In this document: positions 8,613 to 16,813 of the stretch, one piece after another | Numbering within the stretch: the stretch's first letter is position 1 | Layout of the letters: each line of letters begins with the position of its first letter | Program-made: the position numbers and the translations under genes | Assembly: GCA_004213645.1 (NCBI GenBank) | Contig: SGZF01000008.1 | Coordinates: 1-42,892, forward strand | DNA length: 42,892 bases | Origin: Flavobacteriales bacterium | Lineage (GTDB): Bacteria > Bacteroidota > Bacteroidia > Flavobacteriales > Flavobacteriaceae | Reading direction: 5' to 3' | The notes under the pieces: generated by a model | Seen by the model: only the letters and a program-made list of their open reading frames with translations | The model's database searches: none | What the model was told of the DNA's origin: nothing

Positions 8613-9176
8613 TTATTTTATTCTTTCGATATACTGACCTTTTTCAGTATCAATTTTTACTTTATCACCCTCATTAATAAATAAAGGGACATTAATACTA
8701 GCGCCAGTTTCTAAGGTAGCAGGTTTAGTAGCATTTGTTGCAGTGTTACCTTTTACTCCTGGTTCAGTTTGAGTAACTTCTAGAATAACATTAAGGGGCA
8801 TATCAACAGAAAGTGGATTGTTATCTTCCATATTAATTATAATATTAACATTTTCACCCTCTTTTAAAAGGTCTGGATATTCAATCTTGTTTTTGTCAAT
8901 TGTAATCTGATTGAAATCATCATTATTCATAAAGTGAAAATGATCAGTATCACTATAAAGAAATTGATACTGATTTGTAACAATTTTTACCTCTTCAATT
9001 TTATGTCCAGAAGGAAATGTATTATCAAGTACTTTTCCATTTGTAACACTTTTTAATTTTGTTCTTACAAAAGCTGGACCTTTACCAGGTTTAACATGAA
9101 GAAATTCAATTATTTTATAAATATCATGATTATACTTGATGCAAAGACCCTTTCTAATATCACTTGTGCTTGCCAT
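8613..9176 (-). CDS. efp: Translation elongation factor P
   Basis: Binds between the P and E sites of the ribosome and relieves stalling at polyproline stretches. The 187-residue length and three-beta-barrel layout are normal. The loop that reaches the peptidyl-transferase centre reads KPGKGPAF, with K32 at the tip where E. coli carries the modified K34, so this is the lysine-type rather than arginine-type EF-P. No epmA/epmB candidate is in the window, so whether the lysine is modified cannot be told. It lies 3 bases after lpxA and 20 before sucD, in the same operon. Confidence 0.97.
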   Translation of the reverse strand: MASTSDIRKGLCIKYNHDIYKIIEFLHVKPGKGPAFVRTKLKSVTNGKVLDNTFPSGHKIEEVKIVTNQYQFLYSDTDHFHFMNNDDFNQITIDKNKIEYPDLLKEGENVNIIINMEDNNPLSVDMPLNVILEVTQTEPGVKGNTATNATKPATLETGASINVPLFINEGDKVKIDTEKGQYIERIK

Positions 9177-9179
9177 AAA

Positions 9180-9965
9180 TTAATTTTTTTGAAAATACCC
9201 TTTCATTATTCCTCTTTGTGAGTTTTCAATAAACTGAATTATCTCGTCTCTTTCAGGAGTAGCGTTAAGCTCAGCTTGAATTATTTCCATCGCTTGAGTA
9301 TTGTTATATTTCTTCTGATAAAGTATCCTGTAAATATTTTGAATGTCTTGAACTTTTTTACTTTCAAAACCTCTTCTTCTTAATCCAACTGAATTAATTC
9401 CAACATAAGAAAGAGGTTCTCTTGCTGCTTTTACATATGGCGGAACGTCTTTTCTTACAAGTGAACCACCAGCAACAAATGCATGTGAACCGATTTTACA
9501 AAATTGATGAACTGCAACAAATCCAGATAAAATTACATAATCACCAACTGTTATATGGCCGGCCAAGGTACTATTGTTGGAAAAAATACAATGATCACCA
9601 ACTATACAATCATGAGCAACATGTGAATAGGCCATAATTAAGCAATTAGAACCAATTTTAGTTGTCCCCCTGTCTTTTGTCCCCCTATTGATTGTAACAC
9701 ATTCTCTAATTGTAGTATTGTTTCCAATTTCACATAAAGAATCTTCTCCTTCAAATTTTAAATCTTGAGGATTAGCTGCAATTACAGAACCAGGATATAT
9801 GAAGCAATTCTTTCCAATTCTTGCACCCTCCATTATAGTTACGTTTGACCCAACCCATGTTCCTTCGCCAATTTGAACATTATTGTTTATTGTAGTAAAT
9901 GGTTCTACGACAACATTTTTTGCAATTTTTGCACCAGGATGAACATATGCTAATGGTTGGTTCAT
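9180..9965 (-). CDS. lpxA: UDP-N-acetylglucosamine acyltransferase
   Basis: First step of lipid A synthesis: transfers a 3-hydroxyacyl chain from ACP to the 3-OH of UDP-GlcNAc. The 261 residues form a left-handed beta helix seen as hexapeptide repeats (IGEGTWVGSNVTI, IGSNCLIMAYSHV, VGDHCIFSNN) plus a C-terminal helical domain. The catalytic histidine lies in HVAHDC (H118, with H115 nearby), and the motif LSGFVAVHQFCKIG is present. Its ATG overlaps the lpxC/fabZ stop as ATGA. The downstream order efp-sucD-fabG shares the transcript. Confidence 0.97.
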   Translation of the reverse strand: MNQPLAYVHPGAKIAKNVVVEPFTTINNNVQIGEGTWVGSNVTIMEGARIGKNCFIYPGSVIAANPQDLKFEGEDSLCEIGNNTTIRECVTINRGTKDRGTTKIGSNCLIMAYSHVAHDCIVGDHCIFSNNSTLAGHITVGDYVILSGFVAVHQFCKIGSHAFVAGGSLVRKDVPPYVKAAREPLSYVGINSVGLRRRGFESKKVQDIQNIYRILYQKKYNNTQAMEIIQAELNATPERDEIIQFIENSQRGIMKGYFQKN

Positions 9966-11368
9966 AATTTATCTTTTTTAATAATTTTTGCCATAAATTC
10001 ACCTTCACTTTTTATTTCGTTTCCAACAAAACTTTGACCATACATGTGAATTATTCCTCTTCTAATGGGTGAAATAAGCTCTAATTTACAAATTAATGTA
10101 TCCCCAGGAATAACCGGATTCTTGAATTTACACTTATCCATTTTCATAAAAAAAGTAAGATAGTTTTCCGGATCTGGAACTGTATTTAAAACTAAAACAC
10201 CACCAGCTTGAGCCATGAATTCAACCTGAAGAACACCAGGCATTACAGGAGCACCAGGAAAATGACCTTTTACCCATGATTCTGTTTTCTCAACTTTTCT
10301 GAGTCCTATAACATGTGAATCAGATAACTCAATAACTTCGTCAATTAAAAGAAAGGGAGGTCTATGAGGTATTAAATTCATTATTTCCTTTGAATCCATC
10401 AATGGCTTCTTGTTAAAGTCAATTGGTGGTAATATGTTTTTCTTGTCTACTTTTATCAATTCAGAAACCTTTTGTGCAAATTTAGCATTAATTGAATGAC
10501 CTGGTTTTTCCGCTATAACTTTACCTCTAATTTTCATACCTATTAATGCAAGATCACCAATAATATCTAAAAGTTTGTGCCTAGCAGCTTCATTAGGATA
10601 ATGTAAGCTTAAGTTATCTAATATGCCATTTGGTTTTACAGAAATTGAATCTTTGTTAAATGCCTTTTTAAGGCGCTCCATATTGCTATCAGCTAAAGGC
10701 TTATCAACATAAACAATAGCATTATTAAGGTCGCCACCTTTTATTAAACCATTTTCAAGTAATGTTTCTAATTCATGAAGAAAACTAAATGTTCTAGCTG
10801 ATGAAATTTCATTTTTAAACTCACTTAAGTCATTAATAACAGCTGTCTGAGTACCAAGTACTTTTGTATTAAAATCAATTTTTGTCTCAATTTTGTATTT
10901 CTCGTCAGGAATTATAGAAATTTTACTACCTGTTTCTTGACATTCAAAAGATATTTTTTCATCAGGAAAGAATTCTTCTCTTAATGCATTTTGTTCAACT
11001 ATTTTAGCTTCTTCAATTGCATTTATAAAAAACTTTGATGAGCCGTCCATTATAGGTACTTCAGGTCCATTTAGACTTATATAACAATTATCAACATCTA
11101 ATCCAGTCAAAGCTGCTAGAACATGTTCAGATGTATGAATCCTAAATGAACCATTATCTAGGTTTGTGCCTCTATCAGTATTTGATATATATTTAATATT
11201 TGCTTCAATAGAGTTATTAGTTTGTATGTCTTCTCTTACGAAAACTAATCCTGTATTTGATGGAGCTGGTTTAAAAGTAAGCCTAACATTTTCGCCAGTG
11301 TGAAGTCCAACACCATTAAGTGAAGATTCCTTTGAAATTGTTTTTTGAGGTATAGTTCTTCTAATCAT
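9962..11368 (-). CDS. lpxC-fabZ: Bifunctional LpxC deacetylase / FabZ dehydratase fusion
   Basis: Joins the committed lipid A step (UDP-3-O-acyl-GlcNAc deacetylase) with 3-hydroxyacyl-ACP dehydratase; this fusion is characteristic of Bacteroidota. LpxC occupies about 1-310: zinc ligands H82, H264 and D268, general base E81 and H291. FabZ occupies about 322-468: H369 in GHFPG and E383 in QVEFMAQ, the normal 14 residues apart. Both active sites look complete. I start at ATG 11368 (468 aa, [10 protein letters not shown]), which overlaps lpxD by 8 bases; a TTG five codons upstream is also open but less likely. Physical fusion could balance hydroxyacyl-ACP use between lipid A and fatty-acid synthesis. 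Confidence 0.96.
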   Translation of the reverse strand: MIRRTIPQKTISKESSLNGVGLHTGENVRLTFKPAPSNTGLVFVREDIQTNNSIEANIKYISNTDRGTNLDNGSFRIHTSEHVLAALTGLDVDNCYISLNGPEVPIMDGSSKFFINAIEEAKIVEQNALREEFFPDEKISFECQETGSKISIIPDEKYKIETKIDFNTKVLGTQTAVINDLSEFKNEISSARTFSFLHELETLLENGLIKGGDLNNAIVYVDKPLADSNMERLKKAFNKDSISVKPNGILDNLSLHYPNEAARHKLLDIIGDLALIGMKIRGKVIAEKPGHSINAKFAQKVSELIKVDKKNILPPIDFNKKPLMDSKEIMNLIPHRPPFLLIDEVIELSDSHVIGLRKVEKTESWVKGHFPGAPVMPGVLQVEFMAQAGGVLVLNTVPDPENYLTFFMKMDKCKFKNPVIPGDTLICKLELISPIRRGIIHMYGQSFVGNEIKSEGEFMAKIIKKDKL

Positions 11369-12374
11369 TAGTTTTTGTATCAATTTTCTTAACTATCTCA
11401 GGTAAATTCTTAAAGTGAACGTAGGATTTGTTATAATTAATATATGAAATAGCAGGTGTTCCCGTTATTCGAGAATTACTTTTTACATCTGAAGTAACAC
11501 CAGCTTGAGCTTGTATCTTTACATTGTCTCCAATTTTAATATGACCAATAATTCCAACCTGCCCACCTATCATGCAATTTTTCCCAATTTTAGTAGATCC
11601 TGCAACACCAGATTGAGCAGCAATGGCAGTATTTTCTCCAATCTCAACATTATGAGCAATTTGAATTTGATTATCTAACTTAACACCATTATTTATAATT
11701 GTTGAACCAAGTGTTGCTCTATCTATAGTAGAGTTTGAACCAATCTCAACATTATCTCCAATAATAACGTTTCCAGTTTGAGGTATCTTTTGATAGCTTC
11801 CATCTTCATTTGGTGCAAATCCAAAACCATCGGAACCAATTGAACATGAACTATGTATTATACAATTTTTTCCAATAATTGTATCATCTAAGATTTTTAC
11901 TCCAGGAAATATTTGACATCCATCACCTATCTCTACGTTATTTCCAATATAAACTTGATTTTCAATTATACAATTGTCAGAAATCTTAGACATTTTTCCA
12001 ATGCTTGTAAAAGAACCAATATATGCAGAATCAGAAATTTTAGAGGAATTATCAATGACTGTAAAATCACTTATTCCTTTTTTTGAAGTCTTTTTAATAT
12101 TAAATAATTCAAGAATTGAAGTGAAAGATGAATAAGGGTCTTTTACTTTAATTAATGTTGTGTTAATTTTTTCACTAGGTTCAAAGTCATTTGAAACAAT
12201 TGTTGCAGATGCATTTGTTGTATATATATGTTCAGTATACTTGGGGTTAGCAAGAAATGTTACAGAGCCTTTTGATCCTTCTTCTATCTTTGAGATTTTA
12301 TTAATATCAACATCTCTATCACCAATAACGGTTCCATTAATTTGATCTGCAATCTGTCCAGCTGTAAAATTCAT
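11361..12374 (-). CDS. lpxD: UDP-3-O-(3-hydroxyacyl)glucosamine N-acyltransferase
   Basis: Third lipid A step: adds the N-linked hydroxyacyl chain. The 337 residues comprise an N-terminal uridine-binding domain (about 1-100, with [10 protein letters not shown]), then a long left-handed beta helix (about 110-320) of hexapeptide repeats. Catalytic H241 stands in [12 protein letters not shown], where E. coli LpxD has H239. It is the first gene of the seven-gene operon running down to the SPFH gene. A perfect TAATTTTGCA motif ends only 3 bases before its ATG, implying a very short or absent 5' leader. Confidence 0.96.
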   Translation of the reverse strand: MNFTAGQIADQINGTVIGDRDVDINKISKIEEGSKGSVTFLANPKYTEHIYTTNASATIVSNDFEPSEKINTTLIKVKDPYSSFTSILELFNIKKTSKKGISDFTVIDNSSKISDSAYIGSFTSIGKMSKISDNCIIENQVYIGNNVEIGDGCQIFPGVKILDDTIIGKNCIIHSSCSIGSDGFGFAPNEDGSYQKIPQTGNVIIGDNVEIGSNSTIDRATLGSTIINNGVKLDNQIQIAHNVEIGENTAIAAQSGVAGSTKIGKNCMIGGQVGIIGHIKIGDNVKIQAQAGVTSDVKSNSRITGTPAISYINYNKSYVHFKNLPEIVKKIDTKTND

Positions 12375-12377
12375 ATC

Positions 12378-12387
12378 TGCAAAATTA
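12378..12387 (-). promoter_or_regulatory. TAATTTTGCA promoter motif before lpxD
   Basis: Minus-strand TAATTTTGCA is a perfect TAnnTTTG -7 element with the trailing CA also seen before aroB, uvrA and the ferredoxin gene. Only GAT separates it from the lpxD ATG, so transcription would begin at or next to the start codon. It probably drives the whole lpxD-to-SPFH operon. No clear -33 TTG is visible. Confidence 0.5.
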
Positions 12388-12425
12388 AAAAATTATGTTA
12401 AATGCTTATATTTAGCCATGTTAAT

Positions 12426-12833
12426 ATGAAAATAAAATTTGAATTAAATCAATTAGTAGAGGTTTCAAATAAGGTTAAAAATCATTTAAGTGCTAATGTA
12501 GTTTTGATTAGTGGTGAAATGGGAGCTGGTAAAACTACACTTATCAAACAAATATTGTCTTTATTAGATGTTATTGATAATGTTTCAAGTCCAACTTTTT
12601 CAATTATAAATGAGTATTTAACAAAAAATGATCAAGTAATATACCATATTGATTTGTATAGAATAAAAAGTATTAATGAAATAGAAGGTATTGGTTTGTT
12701 TGAATATTTAGAGTCTGGAAATTTGTGTTTTGTTGAATGGGGAGAGGCAATTGAAAATTTGATTGATTTAGAGTTCAATAAATTTATTATTTCAAAAAAA
12801 AATAATTCAAGGATAATTGAAAAAATAAAATGA
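12426..12833 (+). CDS. tsaE: tRNA t6A37 threonylcarbamoyl synthesis ATPase TsaE
   Basis: ATPase that works with TsaB and TsaD to make t6A at position 37 of ANN-decoding tRNAs. It is 135 residues from the chosen ATG (MKIKFEL). It has Walker A GEMGAGKTTLIK, switch-like SPTFSIINEY, then HIDLYRI and CFVEWGE, the usual order in the family. An in-frame ATG 24 bases upstream would add eight residues, but it coincides with a TATATTTA promoter-like stretch, so the shorter form is preferred. It diverges from lpxD and its TGA stop overlaps the next ATG as ATGA. Confidence 0.93.
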   Translation: MKIKFELNQLVEVSNKVKNHLSANVVLISGEMGAGKTTLIKQILSLLDVIDNVSSPTFSIINEYLTKNDQVIYHIDLYRIKSINEIEGIGLFEYLESGNLCFVEWGEAIENLIDLEFNKFIISKKNNSRIIEKIK

Positions 12834-13162
12834 GTTTTTTAAAAAGATTATATTATTATTCTTCAGGATTCGTAATTGGAATTATATTTTTACTATTTAT
12901 TTTTAATGGGAAAAGAGCCTCATGTAATTATGGTCCAAGCGCACGAGTTATAGACAATATTCTAACAAAGGAATTGACTTTAGAGTCTAATATAGATAAT
13001 CTTAACAATAGTGATTTGATTGAAATTATTTCTAACGGCAGAGTCATCTTTAACAAAAGTGAGCCAAATAATAAGCCTTGTGGAAAATATTATATTGAAT
13101 CAGAATCTATGGATTTAATTATTATTAATTGTAAAAACGAGGCTATTATTAAAATTAAATAG
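12830..13162 (+). CDS. Small membrane-anchored protein, DUF4258-like
   Basis: A 110-residue protein with one N-terminal membrane segment (about 8-26, YYYSSGFVIGIIFLLFIFNG) followed by a soluble domain that begins GKRASCNYGPSARVIDNI. It has three cysteines outside the membrane segment (in ASCNYGP, NKPCGKYY and IINCKNE), which could pair in an oxidising periplasm. From memory it resembles short flavobacterial proteins annotated DUF4258 that sit beside tsaE, proline dehydrogenase and aroB; I cannot verify the family here. It is translationally coupled to tsaE (ATGA) and overlaps the proline dehydrogenase gene tail-to-tail by 8 bases. Confidence 0.7.
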   Translation: MSFLKRLYYYSSGFVIGIIFLLFIFNGKRASCNYGPSARVIDNILTKELTLESNIDNLNNSDLIEIISNGRVIFNKSEPNNKPCGKYYIESESMDLIIINCKNEAIIKIK

Positions 13163-14318
13163 ATCTTCTTCGTTTCAATTCAAGTTTAATTAAATCTAAT
13201 TCTCTTGAGGTTTGACCTTTTACAGAAGTGTTTTCTTCTGCTCTTCTAATTAAATAAGGAATAACTTCTTTAATTGGTCCATAAGGAAGATATTTAATTA
13301 CATTAAAACCTTCTGCGGCAAGATTAAAGGTTATGTTATCACTCATTCCATAGAGTTGTCCAAACCAAATTTTTGAACTATTCTTATCAATCCTTTTTAA
13401 ATTCATTATATCTATAATTTTATATATACTCTCTTCATTATGGGTTCCACAGAAAATGGAGAAAACTTTTAAATTAGATATAATAAATTCAACTCCTTCA
13501 TTAAAGTTAATATCAGTTAATTTTTTTGATTCACATATTGGACTTCTGTAATTTTTTCTTTTTGCTCGTCTATTTTCTTTTTCAATGTAAGCTCCTCTTA
13601 CTATTTTTACACCCAAGAGAAAATTATTTTTATCTGCTTCATTTTTTAGTTTTTTTAAATATTTAAGTCTATCATGTCTGTACATTTGTAAAGTATTGAA
13701 AATTATAACTTTTTCTTTATTATAATTTTTCATCATTTTTAAAACTATTTCATCAATAGCATCTTGAATCCATGATTCCTCAGCATCTACAAGAAGTTTC
13801 ACCCCTCTAATGTGAGCAAGTCTACATATTTTATCAAATCTTTGAAAAGCATTGTCGTATTCTTTTAATTCATTTGTATCTAGAGCCTTCTTGTTAGATA
13901 CTTTTTCTAAAATAATAGAGCTTGCAACAGCTGTTGGTTTAAATACAGTAAAATCAAGAATTTTTTTGTTAGCAACAAACTCAATTGAATTTAGAACTTC
14001 TTTTAAGGCCAAATCATACGAATTCTCACTCACTAGACCTTCAACAGAATAATGTAAGTAGCTTTTTACATTTTTAAGATTAAGTTTTTTAACAGTTTCA
14101 TATGATTTATCCAATGACTCTCCAGAACAAAACTGTTCAAAAACTGTTTTTTTAATTAAAAATAATATCGGAAGTCTTAATTTTAAAGATATCTCAAGTA
14201 CAGTTTTACCAATGTTGGTTAATGTTCTACTTGATATTATTTTAAACAATAAATAGGCTTTTTTTAATTCAAAGTTTGTTTTAAGGGTAAAACCATTTTT
14301 AGTATTGTCTAAAAGCAT
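13155..14318 (-). CDS. Proline dehydrogenase (monofunctional)
   Basis: FAD-dependent oxidation of proline to pyrroline-5-carboxylate. The 387-residue TIM-barrel lacks the P5C dehydrogenase domain of bifunctional PutA. Family blocks: KLLVDAEESW, IFNTLQMYRHDRL, GVKIVRGAYI with the following ExxRA, WFGQLYGMSDNITFNLA, and the C-terminal YLPYGPIKEVIPYLIRRAEEN that closes the active site. A TTG twelve codons upstream is also open, but the ATG giving MLLDNTKNGFTLK fits the family start. It diverges from aroB with 45 bases between starts, a pairing I recall as common in flavobacteria. Confidence 0.92.
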   Translation of the reverse strand: MLLDNTKNGFTLKTNFELKKAYLLFKIISSRTLTNIGKTVLEISLKLRLPILFLIKKTVFEQFCSGESLDKSYETVKKLNLKNVKSYLHYSVEGLVSENSYDLALKEVLNSIEFVANKKILDFTVFKPTAVASSIILEKVSNKKALDTNELKEYDNAFQRFDKICRLAHIRGVKLLVDAEESWIQDAIDEIVLKMMKNYNKEKVIIFNTLQMYRHDRLKYLKKLKNEADKNNFLLGVKIVRGAYIEKENRRAKRKNYRSPICESKKLTDINFNEGVEFIISNLKVFSIFCGTHNEESIYKIIDIMNLKRIDKNSSKIWFGQLYGMSDNITFNLAAEGFNVIKYLPYGPIKEVIPYLIRRAEENTSVKGQTSRELDLIKLELKRRRSI

Positions 14319-14338
14319 AAAATAAATACCTAATTTTG
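14305..14338 (+). promoter_or_regulatory. Promoter of aroB (TTG ... TAATTTTG)
   Basis: TAATTTTGCA at 14331-14340 is a perfect -7 element. A TTG at 14305-14307 lies 23 bases upstream, at the outer limit of the -33 spacing described for Flavobacterium. The ATG of aroB follows 25 bases after the TTTG. The region overlaps the divergent start of proline dehydrogenase. Confidence 0.55.
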
Positions 14339-14363
14339 CAGTAAATCTAATCAAAATTAATTA

Positions 14364-15392
14364 ATGAAAACAGATCGATATTCCTCTTTAGAAAAAATTA
14401 TAAAATCAAATATGTTTTCTTCAATATTTATTTTAGTTGATGAAAACTCGCATAGATTTTGCTTGGATGTTTTTATTAAAAAAACAAAAATTAGTGATTA
14501 TAATGAGATTAAAATTATATCAGGTGAGGAAAACAAAAATATAAATACTTGTATCGAGATATGGGATAAATTAAATTATTTTAAAGCTGATAGAAATTCA
14601 TTATTGATAAACTTAGGAGGAGGAGTTTTAACTGACATAGGAGGTTTTGCAGCATCTACTTATTTGAGAGGAATACGTTTTGTAAATGTCCCAACTACTC
14701 TTTTAGGAATGGTAGATGCCTCTCACGGGGGGAAAACAGGAGTAGATTTTAAATCATTAAAAAATCAAATAGGAGTATTTAGTGAACCATTAGAAGTAGT
14801 TCTAGACAGTGATTATCTTAAAACTCTATCAAAAGAAGAGTTTATTAATGGATATGCAGAAGTCGTTAAACACAGTCTTTTAACAAACAAATTGGAACTA
14901 AGTTTTGATTCTCTATCTAAACTAGATATAAACAAAGACGTCGATTTTATTATTGAAAATTATTCAGAAATTAAAAATGAAATTGTTAGTTCTGATAAAT
15001 ATGAATCTAATAAAAGAAAAATACTAAACTTTGGTCATACAATTGGTCACGCAATCGAATCTTATTCACATATATCAGATAGCTTTAAACCTCTAAGACA
15101 TGGAGAGTCAATAGTGATAGGAATATTAACTGAACTATATATCTCTCATAAAATGTTAGGTTTTTCACTTCATGATTTAAAAACAATAAAAAAACATTTA
15201 TTAAATTATTTCATTAAAATTAAATTTAATGGAGAAGACTTAGATAAAATATATGATCTGTTGATATACGATAAAAAAAATGATGGAAATAGAGTCAATT
15301 TTGTTTTACTAAAAAAAATAGGAGAACCTATAATAGATCAGGAAATAGATAAAGATCTATTCATAGATTCTTTTACTTTCTATGAAAAATAG
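14364..15392 (+). CDS. aroB: 3-dehydroquinate synthase
   Basis: Second shikimate step: DAHP to 3-dehydroquinate, with NAD+ and a divalent metal. The 342 residues show the NAD-binding GGGVLTDIGGFAAST (85-99), the PTTLLGMVDASHGGKTGVDF loop (110-129), and metal ligands expected at E166 (GYAEVVKH), H225 (FGHTIGHA) and H246 (RHGE), with H229 as the second active-site histidine. No other shikimate gene adjoins it. The stop is separated from the convergent Lrp-family gene by a single base and no terminator is seen. Confidence 0.96.
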   Translation: MKTDRYSSLEKIIKSNMFSSIFILVDENSHRFCLDVFIKKTKISDYNEIKIISGEENKNINTCIEIWDKLNYFKADRNSLLINLGGGVLTDIGGFAASTYLRGIRFVNVPTTLLGMVDASHGGKTGVDFKSLKNQIGVFSEPLEVVLDSDYLKTLSKEEFINGYAEVVKHSLLTNKLELSFDSLSKLDINKDVDFIIENYSEIKNEIVSSDKYESNKRKILNFGHTIGHAIESYSHISDSFKPLRHGESIVIGILTELYISHKMLGFSLHDLKTIKKHLLNYFIKIKFNGEDLDKIYDLLIYDKKNDGNRVNFVLLKKIGEPIIDQEIDKDLFIDSFTFYEK

Positions 15393-15393
15393 T

Positions 15394-15867
15394 TTATAGA
15401 TTTTGAAATATATTTTTCATCAATCTTTTTTTGTCATTTATGCTTTCTTCAAGTGATATCATAGTTTCAGTTCTTAGAACTCCTTCAACATCATCAATTG
15501 AGAAAATTATTTCTCTAGCATGCTCAGTACCTTTTGCTCTTATTTTACAAAAAATATTGTATTTTCCAGTTGTTATATGAGCAACAGTTACATATGGTTT
15601 TTTCTTAAGTTCATCAATTATATCATAAGTTCTTCGTGATCTATCAATTAAAATTCCTACATAGGCTATAAAATTATAACCAAGCATTTTATAATCTAAT
15701 GTAAGAGATGAACCCTTAATTATCCCTAGATCTTCCATTTTTTTCACTCTAACATGAACAGTTCCAGCTGATATTAAGAGTCTCTTAGCGATGTCTGTAA
15801 ATGGTGTTCTAGTGTTATCAATTAATATATCAAGGATTTTTTTGTCTACTTTGTCTAGTTTTTGCAT
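15394..15867 (-). CDS. Lrp/AsnC-family transcription regulator
   Basis: A 157-residue feast/famine regulator. It has an N-terminal winged helix-turn-helix (about 1-60; LDKVDKKILDILIDNTRTPFTDIA then ISAGTVHVRVKKMEDLGII) and a C-terminal RAM effector domain (about 65-145; VTVAHITTGKYNIFCKI). Such proteins form octamers that wrap DNA and respond to amino acids. The gene diverges from an XRE regulator across 207 bases containing several ACAATTGT-type palindromes, which are candidate sites for this protein or its neighbour. The ligand is unknown. Confidence 0.93.
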   Translation of the reverse strand: MQKLDKVDKKILDILIDNTRTPFTDIAKRLLISAGTVHVRVKKMEDLGIIKGSSLTLDYKMLGYNFIAYVGILIDRSRRTYDIIDELKKKPYVTVAHITTGKYNIFCKIRAKGTEHAREIIFSIDDVEGVLRTETMISLEESINDKKRLMKNIFQNL

Positions 15868-15970
15868 GTTTATGGTCTTATTGTCAATTGGAGCACTAAA
15901 ATATTAATTTTTTTTATAGGTTTTTCACACTTGTATATATTTTTGACCGAAATTTTAATTTTTTCAATAT

Positions 15971-16016
15971 AATTGTTGTACAATTTACAATTGTTTCTTA
16001 TGTTTACAATTGTAAA
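15971..16016. promoter_or_regulatory. Cluster of three ACAATTGT/TTGTACAA palindromes
   Basis: Three inverted repeats in 46 bases: AATTGT-TGT-ACAATT (15971-15985, with the 8-bp palindrome TTGTACAA inside), a TTTACAATTGTTT site holding ACAATTGT (15987-15994), and a perfect 14-bp palindrome TTTACAATTGTAAA (16003-16016). The 8-bp cores are centred 11 and 19 bases apart, so roughly one and two helical turns. This is the usual look of an operator array for a dimeric or higher-order regulator. It lies 59 bases before the XRE gene and about 100 before the Lrp gene. Which protein binds is not decided by sequence. Confidence 0.6.
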
Positions 16017-16074
16017 TATTATATTGTCTATACACTGTAATTCAATAAGTTATATAATATTATAAAAGTTAAAA

Positions 16075-16440
16075 ATGAATAATAAAAACATATTAAGTAG
16101 AGTAAAAAAAATAATTGAGGAGTACAACTTAACTAACTCTGAATTTGCTCAAAAAATAGGAGTTCCCAAGTCATCTATCTCTCACCTACTCTCAGAGAGA
16201 AATAAGCCAAGTCTAGATCTAATAATAAAGATTTTAGAAAATTTCGATGATATAAAAGCAGATTATCTGATTTTTGGAGACACTCAGAATGAAAAAATTC
16301 AAATTGAGCCTCCTGGAGAGCTTTTTTCTAATCAAGAGATAGATAATACCAAAGAATATGTTAAAGAATCTAATAATAAGGTTAAATCGATTATTATTAT
16401 TTACGAAAACAATAAATTTGAACAAATTGATAAGCTTTAA
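16075..16440 (+). CDS. XRE-family helix-turn-helix regulator
   Basis: A 121-residue regulator with a Cro/CI-type helix-turn-helix at about residues 5-60 (NLTNSEFAQKIGVPKSSISHLLSERNKPSLDLIIKILENF). It has a hydrophilic linker and a short C-terminal strand-like block (KVKSIIIIYENNKFEQI). From memory, this two-part layout is widespread in Bacteroidota, where the C-terminal stretch often reads as in this protein, and the role is not known. No -7 TAnnTTTG element precedes it. The palindrome cluster upstream suggests autoregulation or control by the divergent Lrp-type protein. A lipoprotein gene begins 1 base after its stop. Confidence 0.9.
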   Translation: MNNKNILSRVKKIIEEYNLTNSEFAQKIGVPKSSISHLLSERNKPSLDLIIKILENFDDIKADYLIFGDTQNEKIQIEPPGELFSNQEIDNTKEYVKESNNKVKSIIIIYENNKFEQIDKL

Positions 16441-16441
16441 A

Positions 16442-16813
16442 ATGAAAAAAGCATTTATACTGTCCCTACTTCTAACATCTTGTTATTCTGTTGAGAGAAA
16501 CTGTTCTGATTTTAAAACTGGTGTATTTGAATTTTCTACCTTGATTAATGATTCTATAGTTACCTCATCATTTACTAGAACCAATAACTATGAAATTGAA
16601 ACATTTAAAGGAATAAAAGATTCGTCGACTGTAAAATGGGTTAATAAATGTGAGTTTTTATTGACAAAAATAAATCCTAGAACAAACCAAGAAAAAAGAC
16701 CAATAAGAATAAAAATATTAAGAACTTATGGAGATCAGTATGACTTCGAATATTCAGGAGTTAATAATCCTGATAAAATTAGCAGAGGAACAGTAAAAAG
16801 ATTATCTAATTAA
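16442..16813 (+). CDS. Small lipoprotein neighbouring parC
   Basis: A 123-residue protein with a lipoprotein signal: MKKAFILSLLLTSC, lipobox LLTS-C with the acylated cysteine at C14. The mature part (ERNCSDFKTGVFEF..., VKWVNKCEFLLTKINPR) has paired cysteines and no recognised catalytic motif. From memory, homologues next to parC in Bacteroidota are often labelled 'DNA topoisomerase IV' merely by proximity; nothing in this sequence supports a topoisomerase role. Its start is the ATG 1 base after the XRE gene, and a longer frame open upstream is only read-through. It overlaps the parC 3' end by 4 bases. Confidence 0.85.
   Translation: MKKAFILSLLLTSCYSVERNCSDFKTGVFEFSTLINDSIVTSSFTRTNNYEIETFKGIKDSSTVKWVNKCEFLLTKINPRTNQEKRPIRIKILRTYGDQYDFEYSGVNNPDKISRGTVKRLSN

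Noticed and set aside
9422-9637. 71-codon open frame on the plus strand inside lpxA
   Set aside because: It is antisense to a complete, well-conserved lpxA; the composition (many Gln, His, Asn) is a by-product of reading hexapeptide-repeat codons backwards.
12402-12425. Upstream ATG of tsaE adding eight residues
   Set aside because: The added MLIFSHVN has no family counterpart and overlaps a TATATTTA promoter-like stretch; the next ATG is where the conserved sequence starts.
14319-14354. TTG-initiated extension of proline dehydrogenase
   Set aside because: It would need a rare start and would run into the aroB promoter; the internal ATG fits the family.
16358-16441. Extension of the lipoprotein frame upstream of its ATG
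   Set aside because: The frame overlaps the XRE gene, and the extension would bury the lipoprotein signal peptide inside the protein.
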